The notes beneath the pieces were generated by a model, which did not search any database, was not told the DNA's origin, and saw only the letters and a program-made list of their open reading frames with translations. Made by a program: the position numbers and the translations under genes. From Microcystis wesenbergii NRERC-220 (lineage in GTDB: Bacteria > Cyanobacteriota > Cyanobacteriia > Cyanobacteriales > Microcystaceae), in NCBI RefSeq assembly GCF_032027425.1, contig NZ_JAVSJA010000001.1:2741501-2805500 (forward strand): DNA of 64,000 bases, read 5' to 3'. Shown in pieces: positions 35,729 through 45,559 of the stretch; position 1 is the stretch's first letter, and the number at the start of each line of letters is the position of its first letter.

Positions 35729-36138
35729 GTCTTTTTGTCTTGAACCGACTGCTTTTAAAACTATATCAGGAAACTCCACCTCGATCAGAATTAAACTGAC
35801 TGCTCCCTTGTCCCCTAAGCTGTTGACTATCTAAATTACCCCTTCAGACTGCATGGGAATGCCGGAGTTGACAGTCTGAGCATTTGTACTAAAGTTTTCC
35901 AGACGGAGAGAGGTCAATTTTCTTTTCTGATGCCTATTTTCTCTTTTAACCTGAAAAAATACCTCCCTCAGCCTGGTCCAGGAATTGGCGAAAAACGGGC
36001 GATATAATTGAATTTCACCGCAGTTATCAGGGGAAATGCTAAAGTTTTGATGATTCGGTCAAACTTCCGTTTTCTTAGCTTGCGGTTTGGAAATTTCTCG
36101 ATTAGCCTAGAAGTAGGATTCTCCTAGGAATATATTGT
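35729..36138 (+). other. Divergent spacer between crtE and the kinase gene
   Basis: These 410 bases carry promoters for both directions. At 35878-35906 the sequence GAGCATTTGTACTAAA, then TTTTCCAGACG, matches one upstream of clpB (41800-41827). A CCTAGGAATATATTG stretch precedes the kinase ATG. No ORF is supported. Confidence 0.45.
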
Positions 36139-37536
36139 ATGCTGACAGGGCAAATTTTAGGCGATCGATACCAAATTCAAAGTCAGTTAGGTAAACAAAC
36201 CGGAAGACGCACTTTTCTCGCCCAAGATCTAAAAACGGGCGCTACTGTTGTCGTCAAATTATTAATCTTCAGTCCCGATTTTGAATGGACAGATTTAAAA
36301 CTTTTTGAACGGGAAGCCGAAACTCTTAAACATCTAGATTGTCGCTCGATTCCTGAATATATCGACTATTTTGAAGTTCGCACCGATACCTATCAAGGTT
36401 TTGCCCTTGTTCAGAGTTATATCGAGGCTAAATCTCTCAAGGAACAGATAGAAACTGGTCGCAAATTTAGTGAAGCAGACCTGCAAGAATTAGCTAAATA
36501 TATCCTAGGTATTTTAATTTATCTCCATGGACTTAACCCGCCAATTATCCACCGGGATTTGAAACCTAGTAATATTTTATTAAAAGATCGCTCGGGCCAT
36601 AGTATCGGCAATGTTTATTTAATTGATTTTGGTTCTGTCCAGACTGTTGCCCAACAGGAACAGGCCACTTTAACTATTGTCGGAACCTACGGTTATATGC
36701 CCCCCGAACAATTCGGTGGTCGCACCGTTGCCGCTTCTGATTTATACAGTTTAGGAGCCACTTTAATCTATCTAGCTACAGGCATTCATCCCGCCGATTT
36801 ACCGCAGAAAGATGGCAAAATTCAATTAAATAATTTAGCTAATTTAAGCCCTGCTTTTGTTCATTGGTTAGGGCAGCTAATCGAACCTAGTCTCGAAAAA
36901 AGGTTTATTTCAGCACAGGCGGCAAATCAAGCTTTAAATACTCTCCACGAAATGCAATTAACTTCCTCAAACCTTGAAAAACCCTCCGGGAGTCGGGTAC
37001 AATTGCAAAAAAACGAGGAGAAAATTAAAATATTTTTACCCCCCGAAGGTTTTACCCCTAAATTAATTTTTCCCGGAACCTTTGCCATTGCTTGGAACGC
37101 TTTTTTATTAGTATGGACAGGAGGAGCCATTTCTATTCCTCTGTGGATGAGTTGGTTTTTTCTGCTCTTTTCCTTGCCTTTTTGGTTTGTGGGTTTAGGA
37201 ATGCTTGGCGGGATTATTTATTGTCTCAAAGGGGAGGAAATTATCACTATTGATAGGGAAGAAATTGTTGCCTATCAGCGAATTTGGGGTTTGACACTTC
37301 CGGGTAAAAAGAAAATGGCACGGGAACATATTAATAAACTGGTGAAAGCTGATAGTTATCATACCAAAGATGACGATGGCGATCGAGTTTATGTACCGAT
37401 GGCTTTAACTATTTGGGCAGGGACTAAAGAATATACTATTAGCAGTCAGACAAAAGCCTATCTGAGTAAACCCGAAATTGAATGGTTAGCGGCGGAATTA
37501 AGCCAATGGTTAGGAATGCCAATTACTAATAAGTAG
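36139..37536 (+). CDS. Serine/threonine protein kinase with C-terminal membrane region
   Basis: The 465-residue protein has a Hanks-type kinase domain (residues about 10-265): VVVKLL with the ATP-binding lysine, IIHRDLKPSNILL catalytic loop, LIDFGSV, and GTYGYMPPEQFGG. After a linker come two membrane helices (about 315-365, FAIAWNAFLLVWTGG; SWFFLLFSLPFWFVGLGML) and a C-terminal beta-rich domain seen in many cyanobacterial kinases. The TAG stop (37534-37536) lies within a family B repeat, which encodes the last two residues (NK). Confidence 0.92.
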   Translation: MLTGQILGDRYQIQSQLGKQTGRRTFLAQDLKTGATVVVKLLIFSPDFEWTDLKLFEREAETLKHLDCRSIPEYIDYFEVRTDTYQGFALVQSYIEAKSLKEQIETGRKFSEADLQELAKYILGILIYLHGLNPPIIHRDLKPSNILLKDRSGHSIGNVYLIDFGSVQTVAQQEQATLTIVGTYGYMPPEQFGGRTVAASDLYSLGATLIYLATGIHPADLPQKDGKIQLNNLANLSPAFVHWLGQLIEPSLEKRFISAQAANQALNTLHEMQLTSSNLEKPSGSRVQLQKNEEKIKIFLPPEGFTPKLIFPGTFAIAWNAFLLVWTGGAISIPLWMSWFFLLFSLPFWFVGLGMLGGIIYCLKGEEIITIDREEIVAYQRIWGLTLPGKKKMAREHINKLVKADSYHTKDDDGDRVYVPMALTIWAGTKEYTISSQTKAYLSKPEIEWLAAELSQWLGMPITNK

Positions 37537-37627
37537 CTGTGCAAAATTAATTTCCTGGTTAGGAAAGGCAACAGGCACAAGGCAAGAGGTAGTTAGATAT
37601 GTGTAATTAATTTTGCTTAGGTACTTA
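37530..37627 (+). mobile_element. Family B MITE-like element, copy B3
   Basis: This 98-base copy has the same TAAGTA plus GCAAAATTAATT ends as B1. The kinase gene's final codons and TAG stop fall inside the left end, just as B1 supplies the miaB stop. Confidence 0.8.
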
Positions 37628-37955
37628 ATAAGTAATCTTACAGCCATCAGCCTTGAATCAGTTATCAGTTATCAGTTACCAGTGCTCAGATTTGAGTTTT
37701 TAGTTCATTGATTACTGTTTACTGTTTACTGATAACTGAAAAATCTCCCCACTCCCCCACTGATTACTGATTACTGCTTACTGATAACTGAAAAAGCTTC
37801 CCACTTCCCACTTCCCTCCCCCTGATATGGACGAACTGTCTGTGATCGGTGTAAAATTTTATGAAGAGTCTCGGCTTTTTTCTCCCTTTTCCTGAGAAAT
37901 GCCCCAGAGCCAGTGACTAAGATCAAAATTGTGCATCCCATCGATAATTAAGTTT
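37628..37955 (+). repeat. Heptamer-rich spacer upstream of def
   Basis: CAGTTATCAGTTA, TTTACTGATAACTGA, CTGATTACTG and CCCACTTCC repeats fill 37655-37820. The last 130 bases, which should hold the def promoter, are unique. No gene is seen. Confidence 0.65.
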
Positions 37956-38531
37956 ATGAGCGCCACTATTACCGTAGAAAAACGCAAATTAGAAAAACCC
38001 CCTTTAGAACTGCATTATCTCGGCGATCGAGTCCTGCGTCAACCGGCCAAGCGGATTGCTAAAGTCGATGACAGCATTCGTCAATTAGCCAGAGAAATGC
38101 TGCAAACTATGTATAGTGCCAATGGTATCGGGTTAGCAGCCCCGCAAGTGGCAGTCAATAAACAATTGATTGTCATCGATTGTGAACCTGATAAACCCGA
38201 AAATACGCCACTAATTCTGATTAATCCCCAAATTATCGGTTATAGTCGGGAATTGTGCAAAGCGGAGGAGGGTTGTTTGAGTATTCCCGATGTGTTTTTA
38301 GATGTCATCCGTCCCCAATCGATCGAAGTGAGTTATAAAGATGAACAGGGCAAACCGCGAAAACTGCAAGCTAACGGTTTACTAGCGCGGGTAATTCAAC
38401 ACGAAATGGATCATCTTAATGGTGTCATGTTCGTGGATAGAGTAGATAACGATTTGGCACTCAATGAAGAATTAAAAAAACACGGTTTTTCCGTGCAAGC
38501 GGTGAAACCCGTCGAGAAAGTGTCAAAATAA
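37956..38531 (+). CDS. def: Peptide deformylase
   Basis: The product is 191 residues from ATG 37956 (MSATITVEKRKLEKPPLEL); an in-frame TTG at 37929 is less likely. All three deformylase motifs are present: GIGLAAPQV (motif 1), EEGCLSIPD (motif 2, metal-binding Cys) and IQHEMDHLNGVMF (motif 3, HExxH). It removes the formyl group from nascent chains. Motif EGCLS and the length fit type 1B/1A bacterial enzymes. Confidence 0.95.
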   Translation: MSATITVEKRKLEKPPLELHYLGDRVLRQPAKRIAKVDDSIRQLAREMLQTMYSANGIGLAAPQVAVNKQLIVIDCEPDKPENTPLILINPQIIGYSRELCKAEEGCLSIPDVFLDVIRPQSIEVSYKDEQGKPRKLQANGLLARVIQHEMDHLNGVMFVDRVDNDLALNEELKKHGFSVQAVKPVEKVSK

Positions 38532-38562
38532 AGGCATTAGTTAATTGAGGCGAGGAGTGAAG

Positions 38563-38760
38563 ATGACCCCAAAAAGCGGCGTTTTATTGTTATTATCCTG
38601 TATTGCAGCGATCGCTGGTGTGGGTTGTGTCTTTGAAATTAGTTCAGGAGAACCAGATTTAGGCAATACCACCACTGGCTTAATTCTAGCGGCAAGCATA
38701 CCATTAACAGCCCTATTTTTTTGGGCGGCGGTTAAAGACACGAGAGCCAATTACAAATAG
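38563..38760 (+). CDS. Small two-helix membrane protein, unknown function
   Basis: The product is 65 residues from ATG 38563, chosen because GAGGCGAGGAG stands just upstream; the upstream TTG at 38545 lies within that site. It has two hydrophobic helices (SGVLLLLSCIAAIAGVGCVF and TTGLILAASIPLTALFFWAAV) separated by a short acidic loop (EISSGEPDLGN), ending KDTRANYK. It follows def by 31 bases, so it may share its transcript. I do not recognise a named family. Confidence 0.7.
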   Translation: MTPKSGVLLLLSCIAAIAGVGCVFEISSGEPDLGNTTTGLILAASIPLTALFFWAAVKDTRANYK

Positions 38761-38810
38761 AATAAATTCCCCTCGGTTATCGAAAAATTGGCATAATTTT
38801 CATGAGCAGA

Positions 38811-38834
38811 AGAGAGAAGTAAATTCTCTCTTTT
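38811..38834 (+). terminator. Rho-independent terminator after the def unit
   Basis: AGAGAGAA and TTCTCTCT (8 bp each, loop GTAAA) are followed by TTT. It lies 50 bases after the small membrane protein gene. Confidence 0.6.
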
Positions 38835-39345
38835 GTTCGTTTTGATTACAGGGCAAATTGCCAGAAAAAGTTACTACTTTTGAGGATTTTATCATCTTTT
38901 ATGACAATCAATTATATGCCGCCAGGTGAAAATCTGATTAGGTAAAGATTTCCCCCCTGTCTCCTCCTATTTCATCTATAATTCCGGCTACCAATCCTAG
39001 ATGGTCTAGATTCTGAACTTCAATTTCTGTTGATTGAGTCATGGAACAACAACGCCCGCCGCGAGAGGGGTCAAACAATTCCTATTTTCTCCTAATTAGG
39101 GCTCTCAATACCCCCTTGCGGGTACCCAAAAAAGCCTCACTCTCTAAGTATTTTTACTCAAGCCTCTGGAGCGGGACAGCTTATGTGACAGTTGAGGGTG
39201 CGGAATGTGGGTTATTAGGGTTTAGGCACTCGTTTTTTGTTTGGGGCATCTATGATAAGAAATTATTCAATCAATCGATCGGGTGACATTCTAGGCTATG
39301 ATTTCCCTGACTATAGTTATTTCTCTACAGTAAGGAAAATCTACG
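38835..39345 (+). other. Spacer upstream of the transketolase-family gene
   Basis: About 510 bases. A short ORF (39041-39286) lacks any family resemblance or ribosome-binding site and I do not accept it. A GGGTACCC palindrome lies near 39118-39126. TAAGGAAAA precedes the next ATG. The region could hide a small RNA, but nothing specific was recognised. Confidence 0.4.
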
Positions 39346-41247
39346 ATGACAGCCTTTCCCATCGATTTGAGCGCCTATAAACCCATCAGTCTCGACCCCA
39401 GTAACCCCACCCTCACCGACGACCAAAGAAGCGCCCTAAAAGCCAATATCCAACTGTGTCGCGATGCTATCATCTTTTTTACTGCCACGGGTGCGGCCCG
39501 GGGTGTGGGTGGTCACACCGGCGGCCCCTACGATACCGTCCCGGAAGTGGTGATTCTCGATGCTCTTTTCCGCAGTCAACCTAGTCAATTTGTACCAATT
39601 TTCTTCGATGAAGCGGGACACCGCGTCGGTACTCAATATCTCATGTCTGCGTTAGAAGGTTCTTTACCCCCAGAACAATTAATGCACTACCGCGAGGCCA
39701 ATTCTAAACTCCCCGGACACCCGGAATTAGGATTAACCCCCGGCGTAAAATTTAGTTCTGGCCGTTTAGGACATATGTGGCCCTACGTTAACGGTGTCGC
39801 TTTAGCTAACCCCGGAAAAACCGTTTTTTGTTTAGGTTCCGATGGTTCTCAACAGGAAGGCAATGACGCGGAAGCTGCCCGTTTAGCCGTGGCTCAACAC
39901 ATCAATGTTAAGCTAATTATTGATGATAATGATGTGACGATTGCAGGTAATCCTTCCAAATATTTACCCGGTTATGATGTGGCTAAAACTCTCACTGGCC
40001 ATGGCGTAAAAGTGTTAGTGGGAGATGGGGAAGATATCGATAGTTTGTATCGCAATATCTGTGAAGCAATTAATACTCCTGGCCCGATTGCAATTATTAA
40101 TAAACGTCCCATGTGTCCTGGAATTGAAGGTTTAGAAGGTTCTAACCACGGCCATGATGTGATTTCTGTTCCCTTGGCTTTGAAATATTTAGAGGCAAAA
40201 GGACACAGTGCCGCCGTGGAATATCTCAACAGTATTAAGAAGCCTTCTAATGACTATAAATTCCTCGGTTCTGGGGATAAATGGGGTTCTAACCGCAACG
40301 TTTTCGGCGAAGCGGTAGTCAGTCTTTTAGGCAAAATGAGCGAAGAAGAACGCAAGGCTAAGGTATTAGTAGTAGATAGCGATTTAGAGGGTTCCTGCGG
40401 TCTGAAAATTATCCACGATAAACATCCCGAAGTGTTTATTCCTTCCGGTATTATGGAACGGGGCAATCTTTCGGCAGCCGCTGGTTTTGGTATGGAAAAA
40501 GGTAAACAGGGAATTTTCGCCACCTTTGCCGCTTTTCTAGAAATGTGTATTTCTGAAATCACCATGGCCCGCTTGAATTATTCTAATCTTTTATGTCATT
40601 TTTCCCATTCTGGTATCGATGACATGGCGGATAATACCTGTCACTTTGGTTTGAATAATTTCTTTGCCGATAATGGACTAGATGACGGTTACGAAACCCG
40701 TCTTTATTTCCCAGCCGATGCGGCACAAATGACCGCTTGTGTCGAGGCAACTTTCCATCAACCCGGTTTACGTTTTATCTTCTCGACTCGTTCTAAAACT
40801 CCCAATATTCTTGATACTAAAGGCAATAATTTATTTGGCGATGGTTATACCTTTGTCTCTGGAAAAGATGAAGTAATTCGGGAAGGCACTGCTGGTTATA
40901 TCATCAGCTTTGGCGATGGTTTATACCGCGCTTTAGATGCAGTGGAACGTCTAAAACAAGAAGGTATTGACGTGGGTTTAATTAATAAACCGACTCTCAA
41001 TGTAGTGGATGAAGAAATTATCGCTAAAGTTGGTAATTCTCCCTTTGTTTTAGTGGTAGAAGCATTTAACCGTCGCACGGGTTTAGGTAGCCGTTATGGT
41101 TCTTGGTTACTCGAACGCGGTTTAACTCCTAAATACGCCTATATCGGTACTCACCATGAAGGTTGTGGCGGTTTATGGGAACAATTTCCCCACCAAGGTA
41201 TTGACCCAGTTGGTATCATTAGTAAAGTTAAATCTTTAATCGCTTAG
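39346..41247 (+). CDS. Transketolase-family thiamine-diphosphate enzyme
   Basis: The 633-residue protein has the TPP-binding Pyr and PP domains in transketolase order: GAARGVGGHTGGPYDTVPE near residue 50, GRLGHMWPYVNGVALA, then the TPP/Mg motif GSDGSQQEGNDAE with DDNDVTI, a central Pyr domain (FIPSGIMERGNLSAAAGFG) and a C-terminal domain (GYIISFGDGLYRALDAVERL). It is shorter than canonical cyanobacterial Tkt (about 670) and the GDG motif reads GSDGS. It may act on sugar phosphates or be a specialised paralogue; the substrate is not certain. Confidence 0.8.
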   Translation: MTAFPIDLSAYKPISLDPSNPTLTDDQRSALKANIQLCRDAIIFFTATGAARGVGGHTGGPYDTVPEVVILDALFRSQPSQFVPIFFDEAGHRVGTQYLMSALEGSLPPEQLMHYREANSKLPGHPELGLTPGVKFSSGRLGHMWPYVNGVALANPGKTVFCLGSDGSQQEGNDAEAARLAVAQHINVKLIIDDNDVTIAGNPSKYLPGYDVAKTLTGHGVKVLVGDGEDIDSLYRNICEAINTPGPIAIINKRPMCPGIEGLEGSNHGHDVISVPLALKYLEAKGHSAAVEYLNSIKKPSNDYKFLGSGDKWGSNRNVFGEAVVSLLGKMSEEERKAKVLVVDSDLEGSCGLKIIHDKHPEVFIPSGIMERGNLSAAAGFGMEKGKQGIFATFAAFLEMCISEITMARLNYSNLLCHFSHSGIDDMADNTCHFGLNNFFADNGLDDGYETRLYFPADAAQMTACVEATFHQPGLRFIFSTRSKTPNILDTKGNNLFGDGYTFVSGKDEVIREGTAGYIISFGDGLYRALDAVERLKQEGIDVGLINKPTLNVVDEEIIAKVGNSPFVLVVEAFNRRTGLGSRYGSWLLERGLTPKYAYIGTHHEGCGGLWEQFPHQGIDPVGIISKVKSLIA

Positions 41248-41987
41248 ATAGTATTTTCGGGTGGGCTTTAATCAGTGAACAGTAGGGGTGCATCTCATTT
41301 TTGTAAATCTACTAATTTGGGATTTTTCAGGGGAAACTTTCTCCTAAAATTGGGCGTTACTTTCGGTTTTATCACTCAATCCAAGCCTTTGGGGGGTAGA
41401 ACCCCCCAAACCCCTAGGGTTGATTCATAGTAGGTTGATTCATAGTAGGTTGATTCATAGTAGGGTTAATTCATGGTAGGGTTAATTCATGGTAGGGTTG
41501 ATTCATGAATCAACCCTACCCAAACCCCCCGTTGGAGGCGTGGCGGGGCCACTGAGCCTTGTCGAAGTGCCGCCCCCAAACCCCGGAGCGCATTAGCTTA
41601 ACTGTGAGATGCTTACACGCAATTGTTCATATTTTTGTACTAATTTAAGAGTCACTGATAATTGCTGATTGTCGGTATTTCTGCAAATGTGGGATGCACC
41701 CGAACAGTAATCAGTAATCAGTCATCAGTAAACAGTCATCAGTAATCAGTAATCACTGGACATCTTTAATAATTAAGATTTTAGCTTGGTTGAGAATCCG
41801 AGCATTTGTACTAAAATTTCCAAGACGCAGTTTAAATCCCTGACAGCTTATAAACTTGAAACTTTAGCCGCTTAAATCGCACATTAAGGGGAAATCCCCC
41901 TGAACTAGGTACGGTAAGCCCCTAGGAGCCGACAAACCGGTCAATCTAGAATAATCTCTAGGGTATAAAAGTAATCTCTTATAGAAA
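41248..41987 (+). other. Repeat-rich spacer upstream of clpB
   Basis: These 740 bases hold no gene. They contain a G/C block (41390-41420), a set of 15-16 bp tandem repeats ending in a palindrome (41418-41520), CAGTAATCAGT repeats (41705-41755), and the GAGCATTTGTACTAAA motif (41800-41827). CTAGGGTATAAAAG at about 41957-41970 is a plausible -10 zone for clpB. Confidence 0.6.
41418..41520 (+). repeat. GGTTGATTCATAGTA tandem repeats with 30-nt palindrome
   Basis: Five or six units of GGTTGATTCATAGTA/GGGTTAATTCATGGTA run in tandem. The last merges with its own inverse to give a perfect 30-nt palindrome at 41491-41520 (half site GGTAGGGTTGATTCA). In RNA it would fold into a long hairpin downstream of the transketolase gene. 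Confidence 0.85.
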
Positions 41988-44606
41988 ATGCAGCCAACCA
42001 ATCCACAACAATTTACAGAAAAAGCTTGGGAGGCAATTGTCAAAACGCCGGACATTGCCAAACAGAACAGCCAGCAACAAATCGAAAGCGAACATCTAAT
42101 GAAAGCCCTTCTCGAACAGGAGGGATTAGCGGGCAGTGTCTTTAGTAAAGCTAATATTAGTCTAGCCCGTTTGCGGGATCGAACCGATGACTTTATCCGT
42201 CGTCAACCAAAAATCTCTAACCCCGGCGACTCGATTTATTTAGGTCGTAGTTTAGATAGTTTACTCGATCGAGCGGAAAATTATCGCCGAGAATTTGGAG
42301 ATGACTTTATCTCGATCGAGCATTTGATTTTAGGTTATGCTAAAGATGATCGCTTCGGTAAAAATATTTTTCAAGAATTCGGACTTACCGAAAGCAAACT
42401 CAAGGAAATTATTCAACAAGTTAGAGGTAGTCAAAAAGTGACCGATCAGAATCCAGAAGGCAAATACGAGGCCCTAGAAAAATACGGACGGGATCTCACC
42501 CAATTGGCACGGGAAGGTAAATTAGACCCCGTAATTGGACGGGATGACGAAATCCGTCGCACGATTCAGATCCTCTCGCGTCGGACTAAAAATAACCCAG
42601 TTTTAATCGGGGAACCGGGAGTAGGAAAAACGGCCATTGTCGAAGGATTAGCCCAGCGGATTATTAACCGAGATGTGCCAGAATCTCTGTTAGACCGGAC
42701 TCTCATTTCTCTCGATTTAGGTGGCTTAATTGCGGGAGCAAAATATCGCGGGGAATTTGAGGAAAGATTAAAAGCTGTCCTCAAAGAAGTCACCGATTCC
42801 CAAGGCAATATCATCATGTTTATTGACGAAATTCATACCGTTGTCGGTGCGGGAGCCACTCAAGGGGCAATGGATGCGGGCAATTTATTAAAACCAATGT
42901 TAGCCCGGGGTGAATTGCGTTGTATTGGGGCCACTACCCTCGATGAATACCGCAAATATATCGAAAAAGATGCGGCGTTAGAAAGACGTTTTCAAGAGGT
43001 TTTAGTAGATGAACCAAATGTGGTCGATACTATTTCGATTCTTCGCGGTCTTAAAGAACGTTATGAGGTGCATCATGGGGTAAAAATTGCCGATAATGCT
43101 TTAGTAGCGGCGGCACTGCTTTCTAATCGTTATATTAGCGATCGCTTTTTGCCCGATAAGGCCATTGATTTAGTTGATGAAGCGGCAGCCAAATTGAAGA
43201 TGGAAATCACCTCTAAACCGGAAGAACTCGATGAAATTGATCGCAAAATTCTCCAATTAGAAATGGAAAAACTTTCCCTACAACGGGAATACGATCCAGC
43301 TTCGCGGGAACGGTTAGAAAAGTTAGAAAAAGAACTGGCTAACCTCAAGGAAGAACAATCGGGATTAAATGCCCAATGGCAAGGGGAAAAAGAGATTATC
43401 GATAAAGTTCGTGGGGTTAAAGAAGCGATCGAACAAGTTAATCTGGAAATTCAACAGGCCGAACGAGATTATGATTATAATCGCGCCGCAGAATTAAAGT
43501 TCGGAAAATTAACCGATCTGCAGCGGCAAATTTCCGCCCTAGAAACTCAATTGGCCGACAAACAAACCACCGGTAAAAGTTTATTAAGGGAAGAAGTTCT
43601 CGAATCGGATATCGCCGAAATTATCTCGAAATGGACGGGAATTCCTCTCAATAAATTAATCGAATCGGAAAAAGAAAAACTCCTCAATCTCGAAGAGGAA
43701 TTACACGAAAGTGTCATCGGTCAAGAAGAAGCGGTCACAGCCGTGTCCGAAGCGATTCAACGTTCCCGCGCCGGTTTATCGGATCCCAACCGTCCCACGG
43801 CCAGCTTTATTTTCCTCGGTCCGACGGGTGTTGGTAAGACAGAATTGGCGAAAGCTTTAGCGCGCAATCTCTTTGACACGGAAGAGTCCCTAGTTCGCAT
43901 CGATATGTCGGAATACATGGAAAAACACAGCGTTTCCCGTCTCATGGGCGCGCCTCCGGGATACGTCGGCTACGATGAAGGGGGACAATTAACCGAGGCA
44001 ATCCGGCGTCGTCCCTACTCTGTCATCCTCTTTGATGAGATTGAAAAAGCCCATCCCGACGTTTTTAACGTTATGTTACAAATCCTTGACGATGGGCGCT
44101 TAACCGACTCTCAAGGTCATCTGGTTGATTTCAAAAATACCATCATTATTATGACCAGTAATATCGGTTCTCAATACATTTTAGACGTGGCTGGTGATGA
44201 GTCTCGTTACGAGGAAATGCAGGCGCGGGTGATGGAAGCAATGCGGAATAGTTTCCGTCCCGAATTCCTCAATCGTATCGATGAAACGATCATTTTCCAT
44301 AGTTTACAAAAAGCGCAACTGCGATCGATTGTCAAACTACAGGTAGCCAATCTCAGCGACCGCTTGATGGAACAAAAATTAGCCCTGAAATTTGCCGATA
44401 TTGCCCTCGATTATCTAGCAGAAATTGGTTACGATCCAGTGTACGGTGCGCGACCCTTAAAACGGGCAGTACAGAGATATGTGGAAACTCCGATCGCTAA
44501 GGCAATTCTGCGCGGCGAATTCAAAGGGGGAGACACGATTTTTGTCGATGTGGCCGATGAAAGATTGACCTTTAAACGGTTAGCTTCCCAGGTAGTAACC
44601 GCTTAA
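41988..44606 (+). CDS. clpB: ATP-dependent disaggregase ClpB
   Basis: The 872-residue Hsp100 protein has the N domain (1-145), AAA1 with [10 protein letters not shown] and [12 protein letters not shown], a long M-domain coiled coil (about 400-525, [18 protein letters not shown]), and AAA2 with [14 protein letters not shown] and [13 protein letters not shown]. The M domain separates it from ClpC/ClpA, and there is no ClpP-binding loop. It rescues aggregated proteins with DnaK. The ATG lacks a clear Shine-Dalgarno. A stem (AAGGGTGGGC/GCTCACCCTT, 44612-44634) follows the stop. Confidence 0.96.
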   Translation: MQPTNPQQFTEKAWEAIVKTPDIAKQNSQQQIESEHLMKALLEQEGLAGSVFSKANISLARLRDRTDDFIRRQPKISNPGDSIYLGRSLDSLLDRAENYRREFGDDFISIEHLILGYAKDDRFGKNIFQEFGLTESKLKEIIQQVRGSQKVTDQNPEGKYEALEKYGRDLTQLAREGKLDPVIGRDDEIRRTIQILSRRTKNNPVLIGEPGVGKTAIVEGLAQRIINRDVPESLLDRTLISLDLGGLIAGAKYRGEFEERLKAVLKEVTDSQGNIIMFIDEIHTVVGAGATQGAMDAGNLLKPMLARGELRCIGATTLDEYRKYIEKDAALERRFQEVLVDEPNVVDTISILRGLKERYEVHHGVKIADNALVAAALLSNRYISDRFLPDKAIDLVDEAAAKLKMEITSKPEELDEIDRKILQLEMEKLSLQREYDPASRERLEKLEKELANLKEEQSGLNAQWQGEKEIIDKVRGVKEAIEQVNLEIQQAERDYDYNRAAELKFGKLTDLQRQISALETQLADKQTTGKSLLREEVLESDIAEIISKWTGIPLNKLIESEKEKLLNLEEELHESVIGQEEAVTAVSEAIQRSRAGLSDPNRPTASFIFLGPTGVGKTELAKALARNLFDTEESLVRIDMSEYMEKHSVSRLMGAPPGYVGYDEGGQLTEAIRRRPYSVILFDEIEKAHPDVFNVMLQILDDGRLTDSQGHLVDFKNTIIIMTSNIGSQYILDVAGDESRYEEMQARVMEAMRNSFRPEFLNRIDETIIFHSLQKAQLRSIVKLQVANLSDRLMEQKLALKFADIALDYLAEIGYDPVYGARPLKRAVQRYVETPIAKAILRGEFKGGDTIFVDVADERLTFKRLASQVVTA

Positions 44607-44611
44607 TTAGC

Positions 44612-44636
44612 AAGGGTGGGCAATGCTCACCCTTTG
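44612..44636 (+). terminator. Stem-loop after clpB
   Basis: A 10-bp stem with one G-U pair lies six bases after the clpB stop. Only three T follow, so termination may be weak. Confidence 0.45.
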
Positions 44637-44671
44637 ATTATTATGGAAGCAGGGGATTTTTGCTTGAATCT

Positions 44672-45304
44672 ATGACTTTAACACTGTTCGCACCACCGGC
44701 TGAAATAATTCACCTGTCCGGGATTAGCTGGAAAACCTACGAAACGCTGCTGGAAGAAATGAGCGATCGCCGTCTCCGGCTGACCTACAATCGTGGCAAT
44801 TTAGAAATCATGGCTCCTTCGACCGGACACGAATTTAGTAAAACACTCATCGGTCGCTTTGTCGAAACCCTAGCGGAAGAATCAACAGTCCCGATTTATC
44901 CCCTCGGTTCTACCACCTTTAAACGCCCTCAATTAAGTGGTGCAGAACCAGATGAATGTTTTTACATTGATAATATTGATGCGGTTCGGGGGAAAAAGCG
45001 ACTGGACTTAAATGAAGACCCAGCACCGGATTTAGTCATAGAAATTGATGTCACCAGCAGTTCTCAAAATCGCCTTCAGGTTTATGCAGATCTAGGCGTG
45101 GCAGAGGTTTGGGTTTATAATGGGGAATCTCTGGTCATCCAACAATTACAAAATGGCACTTATATAACTTCCCCAACCAGTCGATTTTTTCCTAATTTAC
45201 CCATCTTAGAAATTGCTATATTTTTACAACAAGCTGAAACATTGGATTACCTAGAGTTAGTCAAAGCATTTCGGAATTGGGTAAGAAGTCAGTTGAAAAA
45301 ATAA
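44672..45304 (+). CDS. Uma2 family (DUF820) putative endonuclease
   Basis: The product is 210 residues from ATG 44672; an upstream TTG at 44660 would add four. It shows Uma2 landmarks: LEIMAPSTGHE near residue 50, EPDECFYID, PAPDLVIEIDVTSSS with the catalytic Asp/Glu pattern, and Y-A-D-L-G-V-A-E-V-W-V-Y. It differs from the other Uma2 protein in the window and lacks its coiled-coil tail. Function is unknown. Confidence 0.88.
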   Translation: MTLTLFAPPAEIIHLSGISWKTYETLLEEMSDRRLRLTYNRGNLEIMAPSTGHEFSKTLIGRFVETLAEESTVPIYPLGSTTFKRPQLSGAEPDECFYIDNIDAVRGKKRLDLNEDPAPDLVIEIDVTSSSQNRLQVYADLGVAEVWVYNGESLVIQQLQNGTYITSPTSRFFPNLPILEIAIFLQQAETLDYLELVKAFRNWVRSQLKK

Positions 45305-45344
45305 ATCTGAACCGGAGTCTCAAAAATGGAAATTAACAAGTTTT

Positions 45345-45395
45345 CCTTTTGGGTCGTCGGTCGTCAATACCAAATTAGGTTACACTTCATCGACC
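45345..45395 (+). repeat. Family C repeat fragment next to tRNA-Leu
   Basis: GGTCGTCAATACCAAATTAG, then GTTACACTTCATC, is shared with 14925-14980 (+) and, inverted, 53723-53780. It ends about ten bases from the tRNA 3' end. Confidence 0.55.
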
Positions 45396-45405
45396 CCAGG
45401 GTTAA

Positions 45406-45487
45406 TGCGGATGGAGGGACTCGAACCCACACATCAAAGACACTAGAACCTAAATCTAGCGCGTCTACCAATTCCGCCACATCCGCA
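45406..45487 (-). tRNA. tRNA-Leu (anticodon UAG)
   Basis: On the minus strand a 7-bp acceptor stem (TGCGGAT/ATCCGCA), D arm, an anticodon stem CTAGA/TCTAG with loop TTTAGGT (anticodon TAG), a variable arm and the T arm GGGTTCGAGTCCC give a class II tRNA of 82 nt. CCA is not encoded. It reads CUN leucine codons. Confidence 0.95.
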
Positions 45488-45559
45488 AATGTATTACCGT
45501 ATTTGATCATAGCATAAGATACTATAGGAAAGATAAAATTTTTTATTCTTAATAATTTT

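Noticed and set aside
39041-39286. 81-residue open frame upstream of the transketolase-family gene
   Set aside because: It has no recognisable family or ribosome-binding site, and a composition unlike neighbouring proteins; it is better read as spacer.
45326-45517. 63-residue frame on the plus strand covering the tRNA-Leu region
   Set aside because: It overlaps a perfect tRNA gene on the other strand and a family C repeat; no coding signal.
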